Source of the DNA: Algoriphagus halophilus
GTDB taxonomy: Bacteria > Bacteroidota > Bacteroidia > Cytophagales > Cyclobacteriaceae
Direction of reading: 5' to 3'
Length of the DNA stretch: 64,000 nt
Assembly (NCBI RefSeq): GCF_900129785.1
Contig: NZ_FSRC01000002.1
Location: forward strand, 806,001-870,000
Both the position numbers and the translations under genes were made by a program. Shown here one piece after another: positions 52,772-61,970 of this stretch (positions are counted from its first letter, which is position 1; each line of letters starts with the position of its first letter). Under the pieces are notes generated by a model. The model had not been told where the DNA came from and made no database searches. It saw only the letters and a program-made list of their open reading frames with translations.

Positions 52772-52800
52772 ATTTATAGGTCTTATCATCCTGACCCAAA
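52769..52800 (-). promoter_or_regulatory. Bacteroidota-type promoter of betB
   Basis: Minus strand: -33 TTTG (52800-52797), a 20-base spacer, -7 TAAATTTG (52776-52769), a full match to TAnnTTTG. The operator shares its first bases with the end of the -7 box, as at susC and the metallophosphoesterase. Confidence 0.78.
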
Positions 52801-52850
52801 AAAGTAGCGATTGAATTTTAAAAAATAAATCTCGAACCGAGTAAAATACA

Positions 52851-52878
52851 AAAAGCCCCACATTGCTGTGAGGCTTTT
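52851..52878 (-). terminator. Terminator after the tRNA pair
   Basis: Stem AAAAGCC/GGCTTTT extended by CACA/TGTG with a single bulge, at 52851-52862 and 52867-52878. On the minus strand it follows tRNA-Leu directly and leads into a T-rich stretch, closing the tRNA transcript upstream of the betB promoter. Confidence 0.8.
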
Positions 52879-52879
52879 G

Positions 52880-52963
52880 TACCAGGAGCGGGAATCGAAC
52901 CCGCACGGCCGTGAAGCCACAAGATTTTAAGTCTTGCGTGTCTACCTATTCCACCATCCCGGC
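52880..52963 (-). tRNA. tRNA-Leu (anticodon UAA)
   Basis: 84 bases folding as a long-variable-arm tRNA. Acceptor GCCGGGA pairs with TCCTGGT (one G-U wobble at each of two positions). The anticodon stem CAAGA/TCTTG encloses loop CTTAAAA, giving anticodon UAA. The T arm contains GGTTCGATTCC. Discriminator A; the 3-prime CCA is not encoded. Confidence 0.93.
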
Positions 52964-53004
52964 TTCACTCCAACGATTCGGAGCTACTTAAACTCTAAAC
53001 AAGA

Positions 53005-53025
53005 AAGCCCTTGAATCAAGGGCTT
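53005..53025 (-). other. Hairpin between the two tRNA genes
   Basis: 9-bp inverted repeat AAGCCCTTG / CAAGGGCTT with a 3-base loop, just downstream of tRNA-Gly on the minus strand. Weak T tail; could be a partial terminator or an RNA processing signal. Confidence 0.6.
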
Positions 53026-53030
53026 CTTAG

Positions 53031-53103
<73 letters not shown>

Positions 53104-53229
53104 TTTTTCAAAACTCAAACGATCTTTGAGCGAATTGTGGATGCAAAGGTAAGATCGTTAAATAAATTTACAAGTATTGTTCATGAATTTTTTTTCCTTT
53201 TTCTTTCGAGATTCTCTGATAAAGTTGAT

Positions 53230-54039
53230 TTACAGCACCATATCAAAGTCATAGGAAGCAATAATTTTTATCATTTCCCCCAAGTTTTTTGCTCCCAACT
53301 TCCTTAATATATTCTTTCGGTGGGTGGAAACCGTATTAAAGGAGATATTCAATTTTTCACTGATTTCTTTGGATCCTAGCCCATCCAAAATCAAGCTAAC
53401 AATTTCTTTCTCCTTTTTGGTCAAGGAAATCTCCCGGTTTGAAGGAGAATTTTTACTCACAAAAATCCTAGTTCCATCATCTTTTACATAGGAATAATTC
53501 CAGTCGTAATTTTTGGTCTTAGGCGGGGTATGCAGTTTCACAATGATATGTAAATCCATCGCAAAATTACCAGCCGAATCGATCAAATAAGGTTTCACCC
53601 TTCCCATCATCCAAAAAACTTCCTGGGTAGTTCTATGGACCCATCTGGTAGTATAAGAAAACTCAAATCGATGTCTCTCCGGAATGGAAAGCTGATGAAA
53701 AGCATCAAGCACAATCTTCTGGAAACGAAAAAGTTCTTCCCTATCGTCTGGATGAATCATAGTAAAAGAGGTTTCCATCCCTTTCGATTTAAACATCGAA
53801 GCAGGATAACCTGTCAACTCCTCTATATTTCCAGTAAAGAATCCTAAACTTAAATTTCGATAATCAAAACATGCGATGACTAAACCTTCTCTCATCCCGA
53901 TATTTTGACTGAGAACTTCAAGATCAGCAAGCATCTTTTCCTCATTAGGAGAATCTTTAAACTCCTGCTCTTTCCACGAGTGAAAAAATTTTGAATATTT
54001 ATCCTGCTTTTTCAGGTCCTTCAAAAGCACCTTATCCAT
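53230..54039 (-). CDS. PAS-domain LuxR-type regulator
   Basis: A 269-residue one-component regulator. Residues about 55-170 form a PAS fold (FFTGNIEELTGYPASMF, MIHPDDREELFRFQ, ARWVHRTTQEVFWMMGRVKP-like stretch). The C-terminal GerE/LuxR helix-turn-helix is LTKKEKEIVSLILDGLGSKEISEKLNISFNTVSTHRKNILRKLG. No receiver domain, so it senses a ligand or redox state directly. Single gene beside mutS; targets unknown. Confidence 0.85.
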   Translation of the reverse strand: MDKVLLKDLKKQDKYSKFFHSWKEQEFKDSPNEEKMLADLEVLSQNIGMREGLVIACFDYRNLSLGFFTGNIEELTGYPASMFKSKGMETSFTMIHPDDREELFRFQKIVLDAFHQLSIPERHRFEFSYTTRWVHRTTQEVFWMMGRVKPYLIDSAGNFAMDLHIIVKLHTPPKTKNYDWNYSYVKDDGTRIFVSKNSPSNREISLTKKEKEIVSLILDGLGSKEISEKLNISFNTVSTHRKNILRKLGAKNLGEMIKIIASYDFDMVL

Positions 54040-54092
54040 AAACTCTGCTTCCTTGGTTAAACTCCTTCCTAATATACATATTTACCAATCAA

Positions 54093-56699
54093 CTACCCTT
54101 CTAATTTTTTCTTAATCTCATGTAATTTCAATAGCGCCTCTATAGGAGAAATGGCATTGATATCTATTTGCTCTATTAACTCCTTGGCCTCTTGAATTTT
54201 AGGATCAATCTCAAATAAACTTAATTGATAATTGTTTTTAGGAATAGATTTAATGTTTTCGTTTTTCTCATTGACGGCTTTGTCTTTTTCCAAGTGACTC
54301 ATAATTTCTGAGGCCCTCAAGACAACCGGATTAGGCATGCCCGCCATTTGTGCCACATGAATACCAAAGCTATGTTCACTTCCCCCTTCCTTCAATTTTC
54401 TCATGAAAATGACCTTATTTCCCACTTCCTTTACTGAAACATTAAAGTTCTTTATTCTTGGAAAATCTTCTGTAAGTTGGTTTAACTCATGATAATGCGT
54501 TGCAAATAGTGTCTTCGCTTTAAAATTTGGATGATTATGTAGGTATTCCACGATGGACCAAGCAATGGAAATCCCATCGTACGTAGAAGTACCTCTGCCA
54601 ATTTCATCCATCAAGACCAAACTACGGTTAGATAGATTATTCAAAATACTAGCCGTTTCCGTCATTTCTACCATAAATGTAGACTCTCCCTTCGATAGAT
54701 TATCGGATGCCCCAACTCTTGTAAAAACCTTGTCAATAATTCCCACGCGTGCAAAAGAAGCTGGAACAAAACTTCCCATTTGGGCCATCAAAACAATCAA
54801 AGCTGTTTGTCTTAACAAGGCCGATTTACCTGCCATGTTAGGACCGGTTATAATCATGATTTGTTGGCTGTCATGGTCCAAATAAATGTCATTTGGAACA
54901 TAATTCTCTCCTAATGGTAGTTGCTTCTCAATCACGGGGTGACGACCATCTTTAAATTCCAAGGTTTCTGTATCTGAAACTTTTGGCCTGGTGTAAGAAT
55001 TAGTCAGCGCTACTTGAGCAAAGGATAATAACACATCCAGCGTACCTACCACTCGTGCATTTTGCTGAATTTGAGTAACATATTTAGCAGTTTCCTGGAC
55101 CAATTCTAAAAAATACTTTTGCTCTAAGCCCACTAATCTCTCTTCTGCATGGAGGATCTTCTCCTCATAATCCTTTAACTCTGGAGTAATATATCGCTCA
55201 GCATTGACCAAAGTTTGTTTTCTGATCCATTCTTGAGGAACCTTATCTTTATGTGCGTGTGTAACCTCCAGGTAATAGCCAAAGACTTTGTTAAAGGCGA
55301 TTTTTAATGAAGTAATTCCTGTATTCTGAACCTCACGTTGCTGAAGTTGAACCAAAAAGTCCTTTCCGGTATTGGCGAGATTTCTATACTCATCCAATTC
55401 ATCATCTACCCCATCTTTGATAATACCTCCTTGGTGCGTCAACATAGGAGCGTCTTCTTTGAGCTCTTTGACAATTTTTTCCAACAAAAATTCACAGAGA
55501 TTGAGTTGATCTGATAGTCTTTTTAGAGTTGGATTTTCCTGACTTTTTAAAAGCTCCTTGATAGGAATAAGCGCTTTTAAGGCTCTTTTGATCTGATTGA
55601 TCTCTCTTGGATTGGCTCTTCCTACCACTACTTTGGATATCAAGCGCTCCAAATCTCCAATATGTTTGAGCTCTTGTACGATATTTTCTATCAATACTGA
55701 GTTTTGATAGAAGAAGTCTACAACGTTCAGTCTTTCCTCGATGGCTCCTTTGTCTTTTAGAGGCAACACCATCCATTTTTTCATCATTCTGGAGCCCATG
55801 GGTGTGACCGTTTGATCCAATATCTGAATCAAAGGAACTCCTCCCTCATGCTGAGCATAGACCAACTCCAAATTCCGGATAGTAAACTTATCCAACCATA
55901 CATATTTCTCCTCGGCAATTCTGGAAATGGCTGAGATATGTTGAATTTCTTTATGTTCCGTCTCTTCCAGGTAATATAAAATCGCTCCCGCTGCGATTAT
56001 CCCTAATTCTTGATCTTCAATTCCAAAACCTTTTAAGTTCGCGGTCCCAAAATGCCCTTTTAGTTTCTCATAGGTAAAGTCATATTGGAATACCCAATCT
56101 TCACAATGAAATGTGATAAAATCATCCTTTAAGAGTTCTTGAGCAGCTTTTTTAGCAGCTTTGGAGTAAATAATTTCTGAAGGAGCAAAGCTTTGTATCA
56201 GCTTTTCCAAATAAGATGCGGAACCTTCAGCGCACATGAATTCACCTGTGGACAGGTCAAGAAATGAAATTCCATGCGTATCCTTTCCAAAATGGATGGA
56301 TGCCAAATAATTATTTCGTTTGGTATCTAGTACCTGATCATTAAAGGAAAGACCTGGAGTTACTAATTCGGTCACGCCTCTCTTCACGATTCCTTTGACG
56401 GACTTCGGATCTTCCAATTGGTCACAAATTGCAACCCTATTTCCCGCTCTTACCAATTTGGGTAAATAAGTATCAAGGGAATGGTGAGGAAAACCAGCCA
56501 ATTCAATATGAGAAGCAGAGCCATTTGCTCTTTTTGTCAAAACAATGTCCAGCACCTTACTCGCTTTGACTGCATCTTCACCAAAAGTTTCATAAAAATC
56601 CCCTACCCGAAACAGCAATAAGGCGCCTGGATGTTTGGCTTTAATGGCATTATACTGCTTCATTAAAGGGGTTTCTTTGCCATCTTTGGATTTGCTCAT
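54093..56699 (-). CDS. mutS: DNA mismatch repair protein MutS
   Basis: An 868-residue mismatch-recognition ATPase. The N-terminal mismatch-binding motif GDFYETFGEDA, Walker A GPNMAGKSALLRQ, Walker B LMDEIGRGTSTYDG and FATHYHEL identify MutS1 and not MutS2. Length normal. Divergent from the SpoU methyltransferase gene, 94 bases away. Confidence 0.96.
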   Translation of the reverse strand: MSKSKDGKETPLMKQYNAIKAKHPGALLLFRVGDFYETFGEDAVKASKVLDIVLTKRANGSASHIELAGFPHHSLDTYLPKLVRAGNRVAICDQLEDPKSVKGIVKRGVTELVTPGLSFNDQVLDTKRNNYLASIHFGKDTHGISFLDLSTGEFMCAEGSASYLEKLIQSFAPSEIIYSKAAKKAAQELLKDDFITFHCEDWVFQYDFTYEKLKGHFGTANLKGFGIEDQELGIIAAGAILYYLEETEHKEIQHISAISRIAEEKYVWLDKFTIRNLELVYAQHEGGVPLIQILDQTVTPMGSRMMKKWMVLPLKDKGAIEERLNVVDFFYQNSVLIENIVQELKHIGDLERLISKVVVGRANPREINQIKRALKALIPIKELLKSQENPTLKRLSDQLNLCEFLLEKIVKELKEDAPMLTHQGGIIKDGVDDELDEYRNLANTGKDFLVQLQQREVQNTGITSLKIAFNKVFGYYLEVTHAHKDKVPQEWIRKQTLVNAERYITPELKDYEEKILHAEERLVGLEQKYFLELVQETAKYVTQIQQNARVVGTLDVLLSFAQVALTNSYTRPKVSDTETLEFKDGRHPVIEKQLPLGENYVPNDIYLDHDSQQIMIITGPNMAGKSALLRQTALIVLMAQMGSFVPASFARVGIIDKVFTRVGASDNLSKGESTFMVEMTETASILNNLSNRSLVLMDEIGRGTSTYDGISIAWSIVEYLHNHPNFKAKTLFATHYHELNQLTEDFPRIKNFNVSVKEVGNKVIFMRKLKEGGSEHSFGIHVAQMAGMPNPVVLRASEIMSHLEKDKAVNEKNENIKSIPKNNYQLSLFEIDPKIQEAKELIEQIDINAISPIEALLKLHEIKKKLEG

Positions 56700-56793
56700 G
56701 GGAGGGTATGCTTACTTTATACTATTTTTGCTCGGGTTATTCATTTAGAATAAAACCTGAAAATAAGGCAATCCGCAAGCAGAACAAAAGGCG

Positions 56794-57327
56794 ATGAAAA
56801 AATTAAGTATGGAAGAGCTCAACAGGCTCTCAATTGAAGATTACAAAAAAGCAGGAAAAAGCCCGATAGTCCTTGTTTTGGATAATGTGAGAAGCCTGAA
56901 TAATGTGGGTTCAGCTTTTCGAACAGGGGATGCCTTTCGTGTTGAAAAAATTTTTCTTTGTGGAATCACTGGAACACCTCCGCATCGGGACATTCAAAAA
57001 ACTGCTTTAGGAGCCACAGAATCGGTGGAATGGAGTTATTCTGAAAGCACAGTTGAAGCTATTACCCAATTAAAAGCGGAGGGATATAAAATCTGTGCCT
57101 TGGAACAGGTAGATAATTCTATTTTTTTAAATGAATATCAACCAGAAAAAACAGATAAAATTGCACTGATTTTCGGAAATGAAGTGTTTGGAGTGGAAGA
57201 CGAGGTACTTGAAAAATGCGATCATATCCTCGAAATTCCTCAATTGGGGACTAAGCATTCCTTAAATATCTCTGTCACCTTAGGGATAGCCGTTTGGGAT
57301 ATGATGGTAAAGCTAAAGCAGTTTTAG
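56794..57327 (+). CDS. SpoU/TrmH-family RNA 2-prime-O-methyltransferase
   Basis: A 177-residue SPOUT-fold methyltransferase. VLDNVRSLNNVGSAFRTGDAF is motif 1; ALIFGNEVFGVEDEVLE motif 2; LEIPQLGTKHSLNISVTLGIAVWDM motif 3 with the knot that binds SAM. It lacks the N-terminal extension of TrmH and RlmB, so the target (tRNA or rRNA) cannot be set. Its stop overlaps that of the convergent barrel gene by two bases. Confidence 0.88.
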   Translation: MKKLSMEELNRLSIEDYKKAGKSPIVLVLDNVRSLNNVGSAFRTGDAFRVEKIFLCGITGTPPHRDIQKTALGATESVEWSYSESTVEAITQLKAEGYKICALEQVDNSIFLNEYQPEKTDKIALIFGNEVFGVEDEVLEKCDHILEIPQLGTKHSLNISVTLGIAVWDMMVKLKQF

Positions 57328-57731
57328 TTTTTGTTAAACCGATATCGGATGCCGGTAGAACCCCTAAGAATGCTCACCTCTCCAATTATTCCAGCGATTT
57401 CCATTTGAAAACCAAAATTTTTGTTCTCAAAGGGGTAAATATTTAAACCTGCCGGTATAACTAAGCCTGAAAAATAATTCACCCTTCCACCAAGACCTCC
57501 ATATAATTGAACTGTTTCATTTTGGAAAAAGGAATAATTGACAGCCAGTTCCAAGCCGGTAAATTCAAAACTATTATCTACATCTACCCTGAATTCCGGA
57601 AGCCAATTGTCCCCTAATTGACGATTCACCCCAATAAAAGGCCGATTACTTAAATGAAATGCGGTTGTCCACTGGGCCTGCGCTAAGGAAGCGGTGCCAA
57701 TAAAAATAAACATAAAAAATATTCGCTTCAT
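57324..57731 (-). CDS. Small exported beta-barrel-like protein
   Basis: A 135-residue protein with a signal peptide (SLAQAQW, about residue 20) and beta-rich repeats (LELAVNYSF, VQLYGGLGGRVNYFSG, FGFQMEIAGIIGEVSILRGSTGIRYRF). It is the last gene of a minus-strand run that includes a thioesterase and an SDR. No recognised family. Confidence 0.55.
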   Translation of the reverse strand: MKRIFFMFIFIGTASLAQAQWTTAFHLSNRPFIGVNRQLGDNWLPEFRVDVDNSFEFTGLELAVNYSFFQNETVQLYGGLGGRVNYFSGLVIPAGLNIYPFENKNFGFQMEIAGIIGEVSILRGSTGIRYRFNKN

Positions 57732-57774
57732 GTCTTAAGATTTAGTTGATCTAAAGCTTTACGGAACCTTCTCC

Positions 57775-58221
57775 TTAAAGTTTTAAATCACTCATCTTAA
57801 CATGGGTTTTGATCATATTCGAGCTCGCTTTGGCTACGATTTTACCGTTATTTTTTCTAATTACCGCTTCCCAATGGTTTATATTCGCCCCTGATCGTAC
57901 GAGGTCGGCTGTAAGATCCAAATCTTCTCCAATTTGAGCAGAGGAAAGAAAGTCTACACTTAGATTGATACTGGTCATTAAATATTCTGTACCAGTCACA
58001 AAATTTGCCATTCCTATTGCATCATCCAACATCAAAGATGCAACTCCTCCATGAAGAATTCTGGCCGGATTGCACATATCTGGCCTAACTTGATACCTCA
58101 CTTTAATGTGGGATTTTGAAACTTCTAAAAGTGTTCCTTCTAGCCAATTTCCTGCTGATGAAGGGGTATGATCCAATTTTTTCCCGATAAGGGAGGTAAA
58201 GAAGTCTAAAGGCGTGGGCAT
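57775..58221 (-). CDS. PaaI-family hot-dog thioesterase
   Basis: A 148-residue acyl-CoA thioesterase of the hot-dog fold. The helix region LHGGVASLMLDDAIGMA is the conserved active-site block, and LTADLVRSGANINHWEAVIRKNNGKIVAKASS the beta layer. It lies 8 bases downstream of the small membrane-anchored protein and in a run with SDR and acyltransferase genes, so it may tune an acyl-CoA pool used there. Confidence 0.83.
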   Translation of the reverse strand: MPTPLDFFTSLIGKKLDHTPSSAGNWLEGTLLEVSKSHIKVRYQVRPDMCNPARILHGGVASLMLDDAIGMANFVTGTEYLMTSINLSVDFLSSAQIGEDLDLTADLVRSGANINHWEAVIRKNNGKIVAKASSNMIKTHVKMSDLKL

Positions 58222-58229
58222 TATTACTT

Positions 58230-58820
58230 TTATTTATCCTCTAATAACTTAAAATAATCGTTCAATATTTCTTTTATGGCCTCTTGTTCTTCATTTTTTT
58301 GCCATAAAGGTTGCCAGCCATCTTTAGATTCTATTGAAAAATCAGCCTGAGCATCAACCCAGGGTTTAATGGAATTCACATAGGATAAAAAGGTCTGAGC
58401 ATTCCCATTTTCAAAAGAAAAGGAAGTAGAATCTGTTGGAGTAACTGCTGTAATGTTCAATGGCCAATCTAAATTTTTTGGCTCCAGATAAATATAGGCC
58501 TCATCTTTTAATGAGTTTTGGATAATCACTAAGTCTAACCCTCGCTTATTTTCTTCTTGATTTCTGTCCTTATGTCTAAATAAGAGCATTTTAGCATCGG
58601 ATCGTGCTTCTCGATCATAATGAATCGCCTTCAGATTTAAAAAAAACAGGCGATTAGAGTCATTCACTTTAAATGTTTGATCTTCACCCGTATTATTCGC
58701 TCTTTTCTCGTTGAAAAAAGAAAGTAACAAAACAATGAACACTGAGGCTATTCCAAATATTTTTAGAATTTTTAGTAACTCAGGCGTAAATATTGGATCA
58801 TTAGAAGTGCCTTTTCCCAT
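58230..58820 (-). CDS. Membrane-anchored hypothetical protein
   Basis: A 196-residue protein with one hydrophobic segment at residues about 16-36 (KIFGIASVFIVLLLSFF) and a soluble outer domain (VNDSNRLFFLNLKAIHYDRE, YIYLEPKNLDWPLNI, FSFENGNAQTFLSYVNSIKPW). No motif recognised. Position 35 bases after SDR and 8 before the thioesterase points to cotranscription. Confidence 0.55.
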   Translation of the reverse strand: MGKGTSNDPIFTPELLKILKIFGIASVFIVLLLSFFNEKRANNTGEDQTFKVNDSNRLFFLNLKAIHYDREARSDAKMLLFRHKDRNQEENKRGLDLVIIQNSLKDEAYIYLEPKNLDWPLNITAVTPTDSTSFSFENGNAQTFLSYVNSIKPWVDAQADFSIESKDGWQPLWQKNEEQEAIKEILNDYFKLLEDK

Positions 58821-58855
58821 TCTTTAATCAACTGTAAACCTATTTAAAGGTTAGA

Positions 58856-59614
58856 TTAATGTACGTAGGATCCCGCGTTAATATCTATGCTTGTTCCAGT
58901 AGCATGGTCAGCCAACCCAGAGCAAAGGAGAGTAATCATTGGGGCAATATCTTCCGGTTTAGTCAATTCAGTCAGAGCTATATCATTTAAGGCATACTCT
59001 TCCCCGTATTCGGATAAAATTTCATTGGCCATATCTGTTCGCGTAAAGCCTGGTGCCACCAAAAATGCTTTGATCCCTACTTTTCCATAATACCTGGCTA
59101 TAGACCTGGTCAAACTAATTAGTGCTCCTTTCGAAGCAGCGTAGGCCAAGTAATCTGTGGTATCTCCACGAAATGCTGCTCGGGATGAAATATTAATGAT
59201 TCTTCCATTTTCCAATCCTTTTGCCTGATCAATAAACTCTTTGCACAAAATACCCAAAGCAGTGGTATTGACCTGAAGAGTTTGGTCCCAAATCTTTGCC
59301 CATTCATTAGTGGGCAAGGTATCAGGAGCTGATTTTGCGATTCCTGCATTGTTTACAATTCCAGAAAGGGGACCATATTTTTTTACTAAATATGGAATGA
59401 AACCAATAACTTGAGAAGAATCACCAAGATCACATTTTTCAATAAAACCTGGGGTTTTTAGTTCTTTCTGTAGTTTGAGGGCTTCTGATTCATTCGCATT
59501 AAAGTGTACAATTACCTCAGCTCCTGATTCAGAGAGTTGCTTTGCAATGGCTCTTCCAATTCCTCGAGATGCCCCTGTAACCAGGATTCTCTGACCTGTT
59601 AATGAAATATTCAT
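58856..59614 (-). CDS. Short-chain dehydrogenase (FabG-like)
   Basis: A 252-residue SDR. NAD(P)-binding ILVTGASRGIGRAIA; NNAG at about residue 87; catalytic Ser in INISSRAAF and YxxxK in YAASKGALI. Overall close to 3-oxoacyl-ACP reductases, but the N-terminal and context genes do not prove a role in fatty-acid synthesis. It directly follows the SGNH-like gene (11 bases) in the acyltransferase run. Confidence 0.85.
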   Translation of the reverse strand: MNISLTGQRILVTGASRGIGRAIAKQLSESGAEVIVHFNANESEALKLQKELKTPGFIEKCDLGDSSQVIGFIPYLVKKYGPLSGIVNNAGIAKSAPDTLPTNEWAKIWDQTLQVNTTALGILCKEFIDQAKGLENGRIINISSRAAFRGDTTDYLAYAASKGALISLTRSIARYYGKVGIKAFLVAPGFTRTDMANEILSEYGEEYALNDIALTELTKPEDIAPMITLLCSGLADHATGTSIDINAGSYVH

Positions 59615-59625
59615 AATTGGAAATT

Positions 59626-60525
59626 TTAAAATGAACTTTTGAGCATATTGAAATCTTCAATAAATGCTTCTGTTGCTAATTTCTTACCTGAGTTTACTAC
59701 ATGAATGTAGTCAGAAAAATACTTTGGCTCATTAATTTTTCGGGAATGGTTAATCACACGAAAACTTGAATTATTAACCTGGATATCATCCCTTAAATAG
59801 GGAGCAATATAGATAATTAACTTACTTCCATTCTTTTGTGTCAACTCGCTTATTTTATCAAGGATTGGGTTTGGTAACTCTGTCTCAAAAAACCTTGGTT
59901 CAGGCATAACTTCTTGAGCCAAATAATCAGGGTATTGGTAATTTCCCAATTCATCAAATAGATATTTATAATTAGGTTTAAATAAGGCTAAGCCCGCTGG
60001 AGGTAATAATTCCATGTTATAATAAGCATAACCTAATACTGGGAAAAATTGCGAACTGAATAAAGGTTTTACCCAGCCTTCCTCATACTTTTTAAAATAC
60101 CTTTGAATATATTCTTCCGAAACATAGGGCAAGAACCTATGATCATTTTCAGAAATAATGGTTTTGGAAGTTTCAAAATCAGGTAAGTCCAAAGAAACTA
60201 CCACCCATTCAGAGGAATAACCTTGGGCATAAAAGTGCTCAAGCATCAATAAAGTGGAAGGCAAAGCAGTATAATCCATTGAAAAATTTACTGAAAGACC
60301 ATCGATTGCTTCGCCAATCAATTTGGTGTCTATAGCGGCCAAACTTCTACTTGATCCAAAAACAGTCAATTCAAATGCCTGATTTGGAGTAAAATGGTGA
60401 ACCAGGTAGGTTGTTTTAAAAAAATCACTCTTACCCAGTACTCTTAATCCTATGAATGCCAGTACATTAGCAATCAAAAGTGTCAGAGTCAAGTAAATTA
60501 TAGATTTAGTTACAAACTTTTTCAT
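59626..60525 (-). CDS. SGNH-like exported acyltransferase partner
   Basis: A 299-residue protein with an N-terminal membrane anchor (residues about 9-27). Block I is LTVFGSSRSLAAID, with the catalytic Ser expected in GSSRS. The C-terminal Asp/His block is FSDYIHVVNSGKKLA. This layout is like the DltD/AlgJ/AlgX-type partners that receive acyl groups from an MBOAT protein and pass them to an exported polymer. It is 6 bases downstream of the MBOAT gene, a strong functional link. ATG 60525 is preferred to TTG 60528. Confidence 0.75.
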   Translation of the reverse strand: MKKFVTKSIIYLTLTLLIANVLAFIGLRVLGKSDFFKTTYLVHHFTPNQAFELTVFGSSRSLAAIDTKLIGEAIDGLSVNFSMDYTALPSTLLMLEHFYAQGYSSEWVVVSLDLPDFETSKTIISENDHRFLPYVSEEYIQRYFKKYEEGWVKPLFSSQFFPVLGYAYYNMELLPPAGLALFKPNYKYLFDELGNYQYPDYLAQEVMPEPRFFETELPNPILDKISELTQKNGSKLIIYIAPYLRDDIQVNNSSFRVINHSRKINEPKYFSDYIHVVNSGKKLATEAFIEDFNMLKSSF

Positions 60526-60531
60526 CAAGCA

Positions 60532-61947
60532 TCAAAATTGAAAATAGATGAAACTTTCATGGTTTTTAAACCCTCCGAAATAAAATATAAATAGGACAAT
60601 TAATACCAGGCTCCAAGAAGGAAGCAATACTTCTTTTTTCTGTTTGCTTTCAAAGTAACCTTCTATGATCATCATCCCCATAATGCATAGCAAGACAATA
60701 CCTAAAATGATCTTTCTTTTATTCGCTTCAAAAATAAAATTGGAAGACCCTTCATTGGTAAACATTAAACCTATGTAATTAAATGCTTGGGAAACGCTGT
60801 CTGCCCTAAAAAAGATCCAGCCTAAACAGACTACAGTAAAGGTTAGAAATATTTTTGGCAGGTTTTTGAGGATGGAATGCTCATGTAAATCCTGATGGGG
60901 TTTCATAAAGAAAAATGGAACGTACAAGATTCCATGGATCAAACCCCAAATGATAAATGTCCAATTGGCCCCATGCCAAAAGCCACTCACCAAAAAAACA
61001 ATCAAAACATTTCTAAAGGAGGCCCAAGTGGAAACTCTACTTCCACCAAGAGGAATATAAACATAATCCCTAAACCAACTGGAAAGTGAAATATGCCATC
61101 TTTTCCAAAAATCATTGATGTTTTGAGCCAGATATGGAAATCTAAAATTTAGCATCAAATCAAATCCAAAAATTCGCGATAATCCGATTGCTATGTCTGA
61201 ATATCCACTAAAATCTCCATAGATCTGAAAAGCAAATAATACCACACCAAGCATTAAGGAAAGACTTGATTGATTGGTATAATCAAGAAATATCTCATCT
61301 ACCATAAATGCTGCATTATCAGCGATAACAATCTTTTTAAACATGCCCCATATAATTAACCTGAGACCCGAAACAGCAAATGAATAGTCAAAAATCCGAG
61401 GTTTTTGGAATTGTCCTAATAGATGAGAAGCTCTTTCAATTGGACCAGCAACCAATTGTGGGAAAAAACTAACGAAACCAAAAAATGCCAACCAATCATC
61501 TGTAGGCTCAAGTTTTCTTCTGTAAACATCAATGGTGTAGCTCAACGTTTGAAAAGTATAGAAACTTATCCCCACTGGTAATATAATGTCTAACCTTCCT
61601 GTAGGTATCTCTTTCCCAAAAAATGTAAAAGCTTCGCTAAGCGATTCGGAAAAAAAATTGTAGTATTTGAAAAAACCTAGAAGACCTAAGTTTGTCAATA
61701 GACTTAATCCAAGCAACATTTTCCTCTTCGATTCCACTGCTATGGTATCTAACCGTTTACCAATCAGAAAATCTATTCCGGAACTAAAAATAATTAAACT
61801 CAAAAATCTCCAATCCCACCAGCCGTAAAAGATGTAACTTGCTATCAATAAGACATATAGCTGGAATCGAAAGTGCTTTCTTAATGCCCAATAGAGTATA
61901 AAAACTATTGGAAGAAAGATGGCAAACTCAATGGAATTAAACAGCAT
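60532..61947 (-). CDS. MBOAT-family O-acyltransferase
   Basis: A 471-residue membrane acyltransferase with about ten to eleven helices. The invariant His lies in SGFWHGANWTFIIWG, and NFRFPYLAQNINDFWKRWHISLSSWFRDYVYIPLGG is the family core. Related AlgI and DltB transfer acetyl or alanyl groups across the membrane. Coupled with the adjacent SGNH-like protein, it probably O-acylates a cell-surface polymer or glycolipid. No polymer-synthesis gene is in view, so the target is unknown. Confidence 0.9.
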   Translation of the reverse strand: MLFNSIEFAIFLPIVFILYWALRKHFRFQLYVLLIASYIFYGWWDWRFLSLIIFSSGIDFLIGKRLDTIAVESKRKMLLGLSLLTNLGLLGFFKYYNFFSESLSEAFTFFGKEIPTGRLDIILPVGISFYTFQTLSYTIDVYRRKLEPTDDWLAFFGFVSFFPQLVAGPIERASHLLGQFQKPRIFDYSFAVSGLRLIIWGMFKKIVIADNAAFMVDEIFLDYTNQSSLSLMLGVVLFAFQIYGDFSGYSDIAIGLSRIFGFDLMLNFRFPYLAQNINDFWKRWHISLSSWFRDYVYIPLGGSRVSTWASFRNVLIVFLVSGFWHGANWTFIIWGLIHGILYVPFFFMKPHQDLHEHSILKNLPKIFLTFTVVCLGWIFFRADSVSQAFNYIGLMFTNEGSSNFIFEANKRKIILGIVLLCIMGMMIIEGYFESKQKKEVLLPSWSLVLIVLFIFYFGGFKNHESFIYFQF

Positions 61948-61970
61948 AGAAATTTAAGATTGCCGAGGAT

